From assembly GCA_023386555.1 (NCBI GenBank), contig JAEWJK010000016.1, positions 89,828 through 153,827 on the forward strand: DNA of 64,000 bases, given 5' to 3'. A model generated the notes under the pieces. That model made no database searches. It had not been told where the DNA came from and was given only the letters and a program-made list of their open reading frames with translations. The position numbers and the translations under genes are program-made. The stretch is from Bacteroidota bacterium. GTDB lineage: Bacteria; Bacteroidota; Bacteroidia; Chitinophagales; Chitinophagaceae. The number at the start of each line of letters is the position of its first letter. Position 1 is the stretch's first letter. Shown in pieces: positions 53,140 through 62,111 of this stretch.

Positions 53140-53829
53140 TTACCTTTTCGAAACATAAGCCATCACTTCATCAAAACTAGATGAGAATTTAAAAGAACCA
53201 GATAGCTGGTAATACTTATGTTTATCAATAGTATTATCATATAAATTTTTCGCAAGCCTTACACGGGTATCATCAAATTTTAATATGGATAACATACTAA
53301 TCACATCTTCTGTATAAAACATTGCTTTGCTCATGGTTTCTTTTAAGAATGCAGCAATATCATCATCAAATCTTTTTGCATTTGCCCGGGTTTTTAAATC
53401 AGCAATATCGGCTTTGGAAAAAACTGGCTTGCCGTGGTAAGTTATGTATCTGCCATCTGATCCTACAGCCTCCGTACCAGCATTATTTCCATTAAATTTT
53501 TTCAGATCATAGTAAGCAGCCAAACCAAATTCCAAACTATTGGTGTATGGAATAACAAAATAGATTATTTCATAACCACTTTTTACTTCAACTGTTGTGG
53601 AATGAGTGATCTTATAACTGGTCCCTGGCTTTGTTACAATAAATTTTATCTTATGATTTCCTGCAGGAATATTCTCAAACTTGATCTGCCAGGTTTCCGG
53701 TTTTTTGTAGGAGTAATTTCCAAGTTCTATATGCAGATCATAAGCTGCAGGAACAGAGAATATATAATTTGATTGTGCAGAAGAAAATAATTGCATCAAA
53801 CAAAAAATAATCAGTAACAAAATTTTCAT
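53140..53829 (-). CDS. secreted DUF4476-domain protein
   Basis: 229 residues. A signal peptide (KILLLIIFCLMQLFSSAQ) is followed by a beta-rich N-terminal half (about 20-105; YKKPETWQIKFENIPAGNHK) and a helical DUF4476-type C-terminal half (about 135-229; KADIADLKTRANAKRFDDD, FYTEDVISMLSILKFDDTRV, RLAKNLYDNTIDKHKYY). DUF4476 is common in Bacteroidota exported proteins and has no established function. It lies 8 bp upstream of the zeta-like gene on the same strand, so the three may share a transcript. The gltA terminator is upstream. Confidence 0.8.
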   Translation of the reverse strand: MKILLLIIFCLMQLFSSAQSNYIFSVPAAYDLHIELGNYSYKKPETWQIKFENIPAGNHKIKFIVTKPGTSYKITHSTTVEVKSGYEIIYFVIPYTNSLEFGLAAYYDLKKFNGNNAGTEAVGSDGRYITYHGKPVFSKADIADLKTRANAKRFDDDIAAFLKETMSKAMFYTEDVISMLSILKFDDTRVRLAKNLYDNTIDKHKYYQLSGSFKFSSSFDEVMAYVSKR

Positions 53830-53859
53830 ATGGGGTTCGATTTGATAGTTTAAAATAAA

Positions 53860-53885
53860 AAAAGATGCTGATTAAAGCATCTTTT
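53860..53885 (-). terminator. rho-independent terminator of gltA
   Basis: 10-bp stem (aaaagatgct / agcatctttt), 6-base loop, and a T-run on the minus strand, 23 bp after the gltA stop. Confidence 0.85.
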
Positions 53886-53907
53886 CATACGATTATTTAG
53901 TGATTAA

Positions 53908-55233
53908 TCAATCTCCCCAGATCGTCTCTTTTCCATCTAACCACAATTTCACTGCATCTGTAGTAACAGATTTCGGTCTTTCTAATGGGAAGCCCAAAGC
54001 TCTGTCCCAACACAAACTTGCCAATACACCAACAGCACGACTTACCGCAAATAATACAGTGTAAAATTCATATTCTTTCATTCCATAATGTACCAACAAA
54101 GCACCACTGTGAGCATCTACATTCGGCCATGGATTTTTGATCTTACCAAGTGATTGCAAAATAGGAGGAACAGTTTCATAAATATTCCAAACTGTTTGAA
54201 CGAGTTTATCTTCCGGCATCCATTTTTTACCAAACTCCATCTGTGCTGTAAATCTTGGATCCGTTTTTCTCAATACAGCATGCCCATAACCCGGAACCAC
54301 TTTACCTGCAGCCAAAGTATCTTTTACGTATTGTTCTAATTGTGCTGCAGTAGGACATTCAGTACCCAATGATTCTCTCATTTCAAATATCCATTTGATC
54401 ACTTCCTGGTTAGCCAATCCATGTAAAGGGCCTGCTAGTCCATTCATACCTGCAGCATAACTCAAATAAGGATCACTCAATGCAGAACCAACAAGGTGAG
54501 TTGTATGAGCGGAAACATTTCCTCCTTCATGATCGGCATGAATGGTCATGTATAAACGCATCAACTCTTTAAAACCTTCATCGTCATAACCCATCATGTG
54601 AGCTAAGTTGCCGCTCCAGTCTAATAAACCATTTGGTTGAATATGTTCACTGTTTTTATACTTACGACGATATACATAAGCCGCAATTCTCGGAAGCCTT
54701 GCTATCAGGTCCATTGAATCATCAAACGTCGCTTCCCAATAATCTTTTTTGTTCATTCCCTCTTTGTACCTGCGAGAGAAATTACTTTCAGTTTGCAAAG
54801 CCATTACACCGGTAACAAACATCGTCATTGGGTGAGTGTTGATCGGCAATGCATCAATCGTTGCAAAAACATGGCTTGGTACATGGCTTCTTCTTTGCCA
54901 CACACTGGTAACATGGTTTACATCATCCTCACTTGGTAGATCACCCACTAACATTAAATAAAATAATCCTTCAGGTAAAGGTTCATTACCACCTGGTGCT
55001 TTCGGAAGTTTTTGTTGCAATTCAGGAATAGAATATCCACGAAAACGAATACCATCCTGTGCATCAAGTAAAGAAGTTTCAGTAACTAAACCGGTGATAC
55101 CTCTCATACCCTGGTAGATCTGTGCTAATGTAACTTCACCGATCTTTTTATTACCATGTTCTTTCAAAAGATCTTTGATCTCAATGTTTGCTTTATCTGC
55201 TTTCGCTTTAAACGTGTCTTTAATGTAACCCAT
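53908..55233 (-). CDS. gltA: citrate synthase (eukaryotic-like type)
   Basis: 441 residues from MGYIKDTFKAKA; a TTG two codons upstream is rejected. Condenses oxaloacetate and acetyl-CoA. Catalytic residues lie in AGPLHGLANQEVI (His), VVPGYGHAVLRKTDPR (His) and the Asp of NVDAHSGALL. The N-terminal region (VTLAQIYQGMRGITGLVTET, GIRFRGYSIPELQ) resembles mitochondrial citrate synthases, as is known for Bacteroidota, rather than the NADH-regulated hexameric E. coli enzyme. It is a single-gene unit with its own terminator. Confidence 0.96.
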   Translation of the reverse strand: MGYIKDTFKAKADKANIEIKDLLKEHGNKKIGEVTLAQIYQGMRGITGLVTETSLLDAQDGIRFRGYSIPELQQKLPKAPGGNEPLPEGLFYLMLVGDLPSEDDVNHVTSVWQRRSHVPSHVFATIDALPINTHPMTMFVTGVMALQTESNFSRRYKEGMNKKDYWEATFDDSMDLIARLPRIAAYVYRRKYKNSEHIQPNGLLDWSGNLAHMMGYDDEGFKELMRLYMTIHADHEGGNVSAHTTHLVGSALSDPYLSYAAGMNGLAGPLHGLANQEVIKWIFEMRESLGTECPTAAQLEQYVKDTLAAGKVVPGYGHAVLRKTDPRFTAQMEFGKKWMPEDKLVQTVWNIYETVPPILQSLGKIKNPWPNVDAHSGALLVHYGMKEYEFYTVLFAVSRAVGVLASLCWDRALGFPLERPKSVTTDAVKLWLDGKETIWGD

Positions 55234-55291
55234 GAGCAATTATTTATAAAGAGAATAATTATTTAGCCAGCTTAAAAACTACATTCAACTT

Positions 55292-55331
55292 CGTTGTGTC
55301 ACTCACTTCGGGTTCCTGTTCTTTTCTGAAC
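55292..55331 (-). repeat. dispersed intergenic repeat R1 (long variant)
   Basis: Minus-strand start GTTCAGAAAAGAACAGGAAC and end GAAGTGAGTGACACAACG: the same two-part form as 20425-20463. It lies between lptF/G and gltA. Confidence 0.75.
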
Positions 55332-55442
55332 TTTTCACTGCATCAAAAATGTTGAAACGCTGCTAAGTTACCTCAACAAAGGTTGAGAACAAAAGAATTA
55401 CATGAATAGAATATTCCAGATGACGACTATCAGCTGAAAAAA

Positions 55443-56540
55443 CTATTTCGGGGCTTTTTTGTAGAAGTAAACAGCCACAAAACTGAAGATTATGTTTGGC
55501 AGCCATGCAGCTATTAATGGATGGAAATCTCCCTTTGTGGAAAAAATGGTAGAGAAACGATCAAGTAATACAAAAAGTGCAGCTGCTGTAATGCCGATAG
55601 CCATATGCATTCCGCTTCCACCACGAACTCTTCTGCTGGCAACAATTCCACCGATCAAAGCAAGAATGAGAACAGCAAAAGGTGTTGCATCTCTTTTATA
55701 TAATTCCACTTTCATGGCATTAATACCTTCCGAACCTCTTGCTTCTTCCAATTGTATAAATTTTGATAATTCAGCTGTGGGCAGTTTATCTTTTGCATAA
55801 TCATCCATCCTCAGGTCTAAAGGTTTTAAATTGAAATCCTTTGAAACCTGGGGAGTAAAACTTACCTGCTCCTCCAATCCATTGAAACGTCTTTCAACAA
55901 CATTGCTCAGTACCCATTTATTTTGTTTTCCTGCAGTATCCCACCTGATTGATTCTGCTCTTAGATTGTATGTGAGACGATTATTCTCCACCCTGTGCAA
56001 AAAGAATGTGCTTCCGCTTTTAGAAGTGGTATCATAATAACTTACCCCAATATGTGTGAACGAATCAATTCTCTTATAAAGTGTATTTGCCTGTGGTAAT
56101 AACGGGTTGTAGGAAGAATTCTTATCAATATAAGTCACCTGGAAAACAGAAAAAATTTCATTGGCTCTTGGAATCACATATCGCTGCATTAGCCAAAGCA
56201 TGGAAGCAAGTAATATTCCGGCAAAAAGATAGGGCCTGAGAAAACGATTATAACTTGTTCCACTGGCAAGAATGGCTATGATCTCACTTCTGCCTGCCAT
56301 TTTCGATGTGAAGAATATGGCTCCAATAAAAACCCAGAGCGGAAAAAGCATTGCCCCGATCCTTGGAACAAAACCATAATAATATTGAGTGATGATCTGT
56401 TTGGTGGTTAGGCCTGATTTTACAAAATCGTCTGTTTTTTCGCTGACGTCTATTATAATACCAATCAAAGTGAATAGTAGGAGAACAAAGAAAAATGTAG
56501 TGATGAAGGTTTTAAATATGTACCAGTCGATCTTTTTCAT
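55443..56540 (-). CDS. LptF/LptG-family permease
   Basis: 365 residues. Six transmembrane helices in the LptF/LptG layout: three N-terminal (FKTFITTFFFVLLLFTLIGI, IGAMLFPLWVFIGAIFFT, LRPYLFAGILLASMLWLM), a central periplasmic jelly-roll (about 130-265) and three C-terminal (PFAVLILALIGGIVASRRVR and MAIGITAAALFVLLDRFS). With LptB it extracts lipopolysaccharide from the inner membrane for transport outward. Whether this is F or G cannot be told here. It links functionally to lpxB 6 kb away. In several related genomes I recall it next to tgt, which is not the case here. Confidence 0.9.
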   Translation of the reverse strand: MKKIDWYIFKTFITTFFFVLLLFTLIGIIIDVSEKTDDFVKSGLTTKQIITQYYYGFVPRIGAMLFPLWVFIGAIFFTSKMAGRSEIIAILASGTSYNRFLRPYLFAGILLASMLWLMQRYVIPRANEIFSVFQVTYIDKNSSYNPLLPQANTLYKRIDSFTHIGVSYYDTTSKSGSTFFLHRVENNRLTYNLRAESIRWDTAGKQNKWVLSNVVERRFNGLEEQVSFTPQVSKDFNLKPLDLRMDDYAKDKLPTAELSKFIQLEEARGSEGINAMKVELYKRDATPFAVLILALIGGIVASRRVRGGSGMHMAIGITAAALFVLLDRFSTIFSTKGDFHPLIAAWLPNIIFSFVAVYFYKKAPK

Positions 56541-56657
56541 TTGCAGTGCAACAAAGATAGAGGTAGCAGTCTATGAATCAAGCGAATTAACAAAAGGCAA
56601 TGCTGAAGACACAGATTATAATAATGATTATAAGAAGCACAAAAATGAAGGACTTGC

Positions 56658-56834
56658 TTATTTAAACAGTGGAAGAATAACAAATTTGAAAAGCATGATC
56701 AACAGTGCTGCAAGAAACATGAACAGTGAAATACGATTCATTCCATGCATGTATTTCATCCATTGTGTTCTTGGTTCGTTCGGATTGCGTTTTTTTATAT
56801 AGAGGTATTCAGCAAATTGTCTCCAGATGCCCAT
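56658..56834 (-). CDS. small DUF6728-like membrane protein, 58 residues
   Basis: Read directly from the minus strand: MGIWRQFAEYLYIKKRNPNE at the N-terminus, then an arginine/lysine-rich loop (PRTQWMKYMHGMNRIS) and one hydrophobic helix (LFMFLAALLIMLFKFVILPL) to the stop. It matches my recollection of the small DUF6728 proteins of Bacteroidota. A clear ATG and stop, sensible codon use and one membrane span argue for a real gene. It sits between the receiver-only protein and lptF/G on the same strand. Function unknown. Confidence 0.8.
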   Translation of the reverse strand: MGIWRQFAEYLYIKKRNPNEPRTQWMKYMHGMNRISLFMFLAALLIMLFKFVILPLFK

Positions 56835-56864
56835 AAGAAATTATTACAGCACAAAACTAAGTAT

Positions 56865-57224
56865 TTAAGCTTTGCCTATAGAAAGTTGTTCATCTAACTT
56901 CTTAAACGAAATAGGCTTTTGCCATATCTTAACCTCATTCTTTAACCGATAATCAAACTGGCTATTATTATATGCTGAAATAAGATGTATTTCAATGCCC
57001 GGAAATTGCTTTAACAGGGTAGCAGATGCTTCCCAACCAAATCCATCCGGAAGGTTATTATCGAGAAACAAAATGTCCGGTTGAAGGTCAACCACTTGTT
57101 GCAAGCCATCTTTTAAAGTATAGGAGCAGTGCACCTCAAAATTGCTTTTTGTAAGGTGATGCTTCAATAAAAGGCATGCATCTTCTTCGTCATCAATTAT
57201 CAACACTTTCTTTTTCGTTGCCAT
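56865..57224 (-). CDS. stand-alone response-regulator receiver
   Basis: 119 residues: only a receiver domain. Phospho-acceptor Asp55 in ILFLDNNLPDG, acidic pocket Asp11-Asp12 in LIIDDEED, and the conserved Lys in IWQKPISF. There is no output domain, so it should act by protein contact or phosphotransfer. It is divergent from the NtrC-type gene across a 457-bp spacer and close to a histidine kinase, suggesting one signalling module. Confidence 0.9.
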   Translation of the reverse strand: MATKKKVLIIDDEEDACLLLKHHLTKSNFEVHCSYTLKDGLQQVVDLQPDILFLDNNLPDGFGWEASATLLKQFPGIEIHLISAYNNSQFDYRLKNEVKIWQKPISFKKLDEQLSIGKA

Positions 57225-57681
57225 ACATTATTTAATTGAAAAACCTTGCCATATTGGAAATTCTAATAGCAGCCCAATCAAATTCCCCATTTTGTAGAAA
57301 AAAATTCCCCAAAAGGCAGCTATAAAACCATTTTTTATGGGTAAAAAAATGATTTTTGTTAACCAAAAGCAACAAGTTGGGGATTTTGACAAAGGTTGTT
57401 GTGGAGTAGGTGCTGAATAGATTACTCATTGAATTACAGCCGTTAACAGTTTGTATTGCAAATGGAAGTACTGCTTTTATCCAAGATGTATGAGTGACTC
57501 TTTGAGTGAATAGACAAACCAGGAATGTGGATTTCCCGGAAATGAAATTATCATTAGGTACAAAATATGCTGATATGCTGTTACACTTGTTCGGCTGCAC
57601 AGAAAGGATAATATACGATGAAATAGATCAGCAGTTTTCCGCAAGACACAAAATAATTATCGAATATTTCAAAACACCACT
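57225..57681. other. 457-bp spacer with three AATTCCCCA-like words
   Basis: Divergent spacer between the receiver gene and the NtrC-type gene. It contains aattcccca at 57281-57289 and 57303-57311 (22 bp apart, two helical turns) and an inverted tggggatt at 57378-57385. No sigma-54 -24/-12 promoter was evident by eye. A 73-codon plus-strand frame at 57506 runs into the next gene in another frame and is not called. Confidence 0.5.
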
Positions 57682-59136
57682 ATGCAAAAGATTCTCGTTA
57701 TTGACGATGATAGGGACACCTGTTTAATGCTAAATCGTTTTCTGTCAAGACAAGGTTTTGAAGTTTTTGAAGCCTATAATGGTAAAAAAGCTTTAGACAT
57801 GCTTGAGACAGTGTCTCCTGACCTTGTAATGACAGATTTTAGGTTGGGCGATATGGACGGAAGCGAAGTGGTTACTAAAATAAAAGAAAGATACTATCAT
57901 CTTCCTGTATTGGTGATCACTGCTTACAGCGATATAAAAACTGCAGTGGAGATCATGAAGATGGGAGCTTACGATTACATCACTAAGCCACTTTTTCCTG
58001 ACGAGATAGTTGTAACAATACGAAAAGCTTTGGATAGTGCTGCAGCAGAAAGATCTGCTCCTGTAGTTTCCCAGGAAAGTGCATCACCTGCATCATCCGG
58101 TAAAAAAAGACCTGCTTCATCAATGGATTCACCTGACTATCTCTTCGGAACAAGTCAGACTATGAAAGAGATCTACAGGCAAATCGAATTAGTGGCTCCA
58201 ACAGATTATAGTGTGATCATCCATGGAGAAAGTGGTAGTGGTAAAGAAGGATTGGCAGCAGAAATTCATAAACGCAGCCGCAGAAAAGACAAACCATTCA
58301 TTCCAATTGACTGTGGTGCATTATCAAAGGAACTAGCAATGAGTGAATTGTTTGGTCATGAAAAAGGATCATTCACAGGTGCTGTGGGACAGAAGATCGG
58401 AAGTTTTGAAAATGCAAATGGTGGAACAATATTTCTTGATGAGATAGCTAATCTTTCTTACGAGATTCAGGTTGGTTTATTGAGAGTAATACAAGAAAGA
58501 AAAGTTAGAAGGGTGGGTGGCTTGCAGGATATTCCGCTTGATGTAAGAATTATTGTAGCAAGTAACGAAAGATTATGGGATGCTACACGTAAAGGAAAAT
58601 TCCGTGAAGATCTTTTCCATCGCTTTAATGAGTTCAGTATCGACATACCACCATTAAGAGAAAGGAGCCAGGATATTATGTTGTATGCAGATCACTTCCT
58701 GAATATAACTGTGCAACAACTTGGCAAAGGAATCAAAGGATTTGATCGTGAAGTAGAAGAAGCCTTTAAAAATTATGTTTGGTATGGTAATCTTCGTGAA
58801 CTCAGAAATGTAATTAAAAGAGCTGCATTACTTACAGATGGTGAGTACATCGAAGCAAGATCATTGCCTTTCGAGATCATCAACTTTAAGAAATTGCAAT
58901 TTGAAAAACCATCTTCTGATGGCAATGGTGGAGTTGCATTTGCTGCACAAACATCAACAGCAGATCCAAGTCCTACATCATTAAAAAGTGCCAGTCGTGA
59001 TGCTGAATATGAAATGATATTGCAGGCACTTAAAAAAGCAAATTATAATAAAAGTAAGGCAGCAAAACTCCTGGATATAGATAGAAAAACACTGTATAAC
59101 AAAATGCAGCAGTACCAGGAATTTAATAATGAATAA
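57682..59136 (+). CDS. NtrC-family sigma-54-dependent response regulator
   Basis: 484 residues. A receiver (1-120) has Asp52 in VMTDFRLGDMDG. A low-complexity linker (about 125-150) leads to an AAA+ domain (about 153-385): Walker A GESGSGKEG, the sigma-54 contact loop HEKGSFTGA (Ser in place of the usual Ala of GAFTGA), Walker B GGTIFLDEIANLS, and FREDLFHRFNEFSIDIPPLR. A Fis-type HTH ends the protein (YNKSKAAKLLDIDRKTLYNK). It should activate sigma-54 promoters when phosphorylated. The kinase downstream on the same strand is the likely partner. Confidence 0.94.
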   Translation: MQKILVIDDDRDTCLMLNRFLSRQGFEVFEAYNGKKALDMLETVSPDLVMTDFRLGDMDGSEVVTKIKERYYHLPVLVITAYSDIKTAVEIMKMGAYDYITKPLFPDEIVVTIRKALDSAAAERSAPVVSQESASPASSGKKRPASSMDSPDYLFGTSQTMKEIYRQIELVAPTDYSVIIHGESGSGKEGLAAEIHKRSRRKDKPFIPIDCGALSKELAMSELFGHEKGSFTGAVGQKIGSFENANGGTIFLDEIANLSYEIQVGLLRVIQERKVRRVGGLQDIPLDVRIIVASNERLWDATRKGKFREDLFHRFNEFSIDIPPLRERSQDIMLYADHFLNITVQQLGKGIKGFDREVEEAFKNYVWYGNLRELRNVIKRAALLTDGEYIEARSLPFEIINFKKLQFEKPSSDGNGGVAFAAQTSTADPSPTSLKSASRDAEYEMILQALKKANYNKSKAAKLLDIDRKTLYNKMQQYQEFNNE

Positions 59137-59143
59137 TTTTACT

Positions 59144-59175
59144 GTGGCTGTTCATTTAAGATCAGCCACTTTTAT
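59144..59175 (+). terminator. possible terminator or attenuator between the NtrC gene and kinase
   Basis: Stem gtggctg / cagccac with a 12-base loop, followed by ttttattt. It lies in the 63-bp gap, so it may reduce rather than block read-through into the kinase. Confidence 0.5.
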
Positions 59176-59199
59176 TTCATACCAGGCCAAACCTAAATA

Positions 59200-60636
59200 A
59201 TGAACATTAACTTTTCTTCAGTTCGCATCCTTATCATAGATGATGATAAGGATGATTTTTTGATTATATCAGACTTCATTAAGAATATTCCTGAAAACCA
59301 GTTCCAGTTAGACTGGTGTTATAATTACCAACAGGCAATTGAACACATCAAAAACAAAACACATAATATTTATTTTGTTGATTACAGGCTTGGTGCAAAA
59401 ACAGGTTTGGATCTGTTGAATGAAGCCATGCAAATGCAGGTTCAGGAACCCATTATTCTTTTAACAGGTAAAGGTAATCACGACATTGATGTAAAAGCAA
59501 TGCAAAGTGGTGCTACTGATTATCTCATTAAATCTGAACTTAACACAGAAAAGTTAGGAAGATGCATACGTTATGCACTGGAAAGAAGTGCTTCAATGCA
59601 GGCCTTAAGAGAAAATGAAAAAAAATACAGAAACATTTTTGAACGTTCTAAAGATGCTGTGTTTTTAGCTGACCCAGAGTTTAAGTTTAAAGATGTGAAC
59701 CTGGCTACCTGTGAATTTCTTGGCTATACAAAGCAAGAATTGCTGGCAATGAATTTTTACCAGCTCATATCAGGAGATGCAAAAACAGAACTTCAGCAAA
59801 GTCTTACCAACTCCGGTGAAGTAAGAGACATGGAACTGGAAGTTGAAACAAAAGATAAAGACATTAAATCATGTATTCTCTCTGTAGGGTTTCAGACAGA
59901 CAAGGATAATTCTTTTATTCTGCAGGGGATATTGCATGACATAACGAATATAAAAAAAGCAGAGAAAGCAAATTTGCAAATTGAAAAGTTAGCTGCTACA
60001 GGAAGATTGATCAGAACCTTAGCACATGAGGTGAGAAATCCCTTGAACAATATTAATATGTCAATCGATCAATTACTTACTGAAAAGCGTAGTGAAGATG
60101 ATCAGATATATTTCGATATCGTTCAGCGAAATTCAAAGAGAATTGATAATCTCATCACCGAATTATTGGAATCATCACGACCTTACGATCTGAACTTCCA
60201 GCCTCATAGTTTGCAGGATATTATGGAAGAAACTTTATCAATGGCTATCGATAGAATTCAATTACGAAATATCAAACTCGAGAAAGAATTTCCTAGAGAA
60301 GAGGCTGTGATAAGAGCAGATAAAGACAAACTAAAACTTGCTTTGTTGAATTTTGTGATCAATGCTGTTGAAGCTGTTGAAGAGAAAACAGGTGAATTAA
60401 AAATCTCTATCGATTCAAAAGAGAATAAACACATTTTGAATATAAAGGATAATGGATGTGGTATTCCTGAAGAACATCTTTCCCGTTTATTCGAACCTTA
60501 TTTTACAACGAAAAGAAATGGTATTGGTTTAGGTTTAGCGTCATCGTTAAACATTCTTCAATCACACAAAGCAAAGATAGATGTACGTTCAGGCGTAAAT
60601 GCAGGAACACAGTTTACTATCAGCTTTGTAGAATAA
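59200..60636 (+). CDS. hybrid receiver-PAS histidine kinase
   Basis: 478 residues with no transmembrane segment, so cytoplasmic. An N-terminal receiver (1-130; LIIDDDKDDF, Asp61 in YFVDYRLGAKTG) is followed by a PAS domain (about 138-255; NIFERSKDAVFLADPEFKF), a HisKA dimerisation domain (phospho-acceptor His about 276 in LAHEVRNPLNNI) and an ATPase domain (LLNFVINAVEAVEE, IKDNGCGIPEEHL, RNGIGLGLAS). Putting the receiver before the kinase suggests that it is controlled by another kinase or phosphate donor. It follows the NtrC-type gene by 63 bp. Confidence 0.93.
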   Translation: MNINFSSVRILIIDDDKDDFLIISDFIKNIPENQFQLDWCYNYQQAIEHIKNKTHNIYFVDYRLGAKTGLDLLNEAMQMQVQEPIILLTGKGNHDIDVKAMQSGATDYLIKSELNTEKLGRCIRYALERSASMQALRENEKKYRNIFERSKDAVFLADPEFKFKDVNLATCEFLGYTKQELLAMNFYQLISGDAKTELQQSLTNSGEVRDMELEVETKDKDIKSCILSVGFQTDKDNSFILQGILHDITNIKKAEKANLQIEKLAATGRLIRTLAHEVRNPLNNINMSIDQLLTEKRSEDDQIYFDIVQRNSKRIDNLITELLESSRPYDLNFQPHSLQDIMEETLSMAIDRIQLRNIKLEKEFPREEAVIRADKDKLKLALLNFVINAVEAVEEKTGELKISIDSKENKHILNIKDNGCGIPEEHLSRLFEPYFTTKRNGIGLGLASSLNILQSHKAKIDVRSGVNAGTQFTISFVE

Positions 60637-60637
60637 A

Positions 60638-61138
60638 TTACCAGTGGGAAGTATGTGTATTAAATACTCCCTGTGCCTCTACAGTTTGGTAAGACATGTG
60701 TGATTCATTTTTGTAGAGGCTTATCATATCATTTGTGGAATTATCCCAGTGTGCTGCTTCATCAATTGTTATCTTCAGTAAGCAAACAGACGGATCTTCA
60801 ACACCTTGAGGAAACCACGCTTTTAAAGCAGGATTCCACAATTCTTTCATTTTGTTTTGATCATGCACTAATGTGCATGTACCGTACACATTCATGTAAG
60901 CATTTTTTCCGGGATGAGAATACACAAGAGTAACTTGTTTGTTGGATGAAAGGTCCTGCATCTTATCAGAATACTCGTTTGTAAAAAACCACAAATGATA
61001 TTCATTATCAATCTTCACGGTAAACATTGGCCTGCTAAAAACATTACAGTTCTCATCAGTGGTAGTAAACATACACGTTTTAATATCTTCAACCAGGTCT
61101 TTTAATTTCTTTTGTCCTTCTATATTCGTCGTAAACAT
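60638..61138 (-). CDS. pyridoxamine 5'-phosphate oxidase-like flavin split-barrel protein
   Basis: 166 residues from MFTTNIEGQKKL. A longer frame to 61330 starts with TTG-type extension codons of basic, unrelated composition and would run over the divergent gene's start, so it is not used. The fold is general-stress-protein-26-like: KTCMFTTTDENCNVFSRPMF, YHLWFFTNEYSDKMQDL, QVTLVYSHPGKNAYMNVYG and GVEDPSVCLLKITI. Members bind FMN or F420-like cofactors. It is tail-to-tail with the histidine kinase, 1 bp apart. Confidence 0.82.
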   Translation of the reverse strand: MFTTNIEGQKKLKDLVEDIKTCMFTTTDENCNVFSRPMFTVKIDNEYHLWFFTNEYSDKMQDLSSNKQVTLVYSHPGKNAYMNVYGTCTLVHDQNKMKELWNPALKAWFPQGVEDPSVCLLKITIDEAAHWDNSTNDMISLYKNESHMSYQTVEAQGVFNTHTSHW

Positions 61139-61310
61139 ATCCGTTCTTTTAGTACAGTAGAGAAAATTGCCTGCCAAGCTTGTAAATACATCATTTCTTA
61201 TTTTTCTGTAGATGCATTTCCTCATGAAATAGAAAATATGATTCTTAATGTTGCTTTTAACAAAGTGGTACTCCATTTGAATTATACAAGGTGGACTAAA
61301 CAACATTAGT

Positions 61311-61808
61311 ATGTTAACCGACAAACACATTCAATTTTTAAAGGAAAAGATACATGACCTGGAGAATGCGTTGTTTCATAATTACAGCACATCAGTTTTA
61401 AAATTACCGGTAAGTGTAGTAAAGATTCGTGAAGTAGATGAAGTTGGACAAGTATGGTTTTATATCAATCGTCCTTCACAGGCATTACAATATTTTGAGC
61501 ATGAATTTCCTGCACAACTTCAGTTCTATAAAAAAGGGAAGAAGCATCGTATGCAGGTACATGGTAAAGCCATTATTGTAGACGACCCTGAGCAGCTAAA
61601 CACATTACCTGCAGATCTTTTCCCGGTAAAACCAAACGATAACATGGTTTTGGTAAAGGTGAAGATTGCAAAAGTAGATTATTACGAACCTTGGGAGTTG
61701 AAGAAGACAAACTGGTTCACTTCCATGAGAAATGCATTGTATAAATGGATATATAATGAAGAGCCGCAGTTTCAGCCTTACGGTTGGAATACTGATACGG
61801 CCTTTTAA
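61311..61808 (+). CDS. pyridoxamine 5'-phosphate oxidase-like protein
   Basis: 165 residues. Split-barrel pattern: LKLPVSVVKIREVDEVGQVW, FYINRPSQALQYFEHEFPA, RMQVHGKAIIVDDPEQL and VLVKVKIAKVDYYEPWEL, with a C-terminal helix (MRNALYKWIYNEE). It is distantly similar to the protein encoded divergently at 60638, so the two may be ancient duplicates. The cofactor is predicted to be FMN. It is a single gene with a strong terminator. Confidence 0.78.
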   Translation: MLTDKHIQFLKEKIHDLENALFHNYSTSVLKLPVSVVKIREVDEVGQVWFYINRPSQALQYFEHEFPAQLQFYKKGKKHRMQVHGKAIIVDDPEQLNTLPADLFPVKPNDNMVLVKVKIAKVDYYEPWELKKTNWFTSMRNALYKWIYNEEPQFQPYGWNTDTAF

Positions 61809-61828
61809 TCACATATTCATGCTACAAC

Positions 61829-61858
61829 AAAAAAAGTTGCTTTAGGGCAACTTTTTTT
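61829..61858 (+). terminator. rho-independent terminator
   Basis: 12-bp stem with an A-run/T-run (aaaaaaagttgc / gcaacttttttt) and 6-base loop, 20 bp after the flavoprotein stop; possibly bidirectional. Confidence 0.9.
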
Positions 61859-62059
61859 ATGCTCCAAACGGATAAAATTACCTCAGTATAAGACGTATAA
61901 AAACCTGCGCAGAAATCTTTTAGATATAAGTTCCTGAAATATATACATTTGTTGCCCTTTCAGAAATTGCTGCCATAGTTCTGGCTGCAATATTCTTTTT
62001 ATACTTGCGTTAATCAATGAGGTTAACTCAAGAATCTACATTACCCAATTGAAACACCA

Positions 62060-62080
62060 TTATTGCCACTACGGCAATAA
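62060..62080. promoter_or_regulatory. inverted repeat upstream of the PKD-repeat protein
   Basis: ttattgcc-actac-ggcaataa, perfect 8-bp arms, 32 bp before the ATG. It may be an operator or a leader hairpin. A second near-palindrome, gaggttaactc, is at 62019-62029. The rest of the 61859-62111 spacer shows nothing further. Confidence 0.5.
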
Positions 62081-62111
62081 TTTATTTGCATGGGAACTAA
62101 CTGACTAACGT

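Noticed and set aside
57506..57727. 73-codon plus-strand frame before the NtrC-type gene
   Set aside because: It overlaps the true start in another frame, has no motif, and its stop lies inside the receiver domain gene.
61139..61330. 64-codon N-terminal extension of the flavin split-barrel gene at 60638
   Set aside because: Composition is unlike the family and it would run through the divergent gene's start; the ATG at 61138 gives a normal-length protein.
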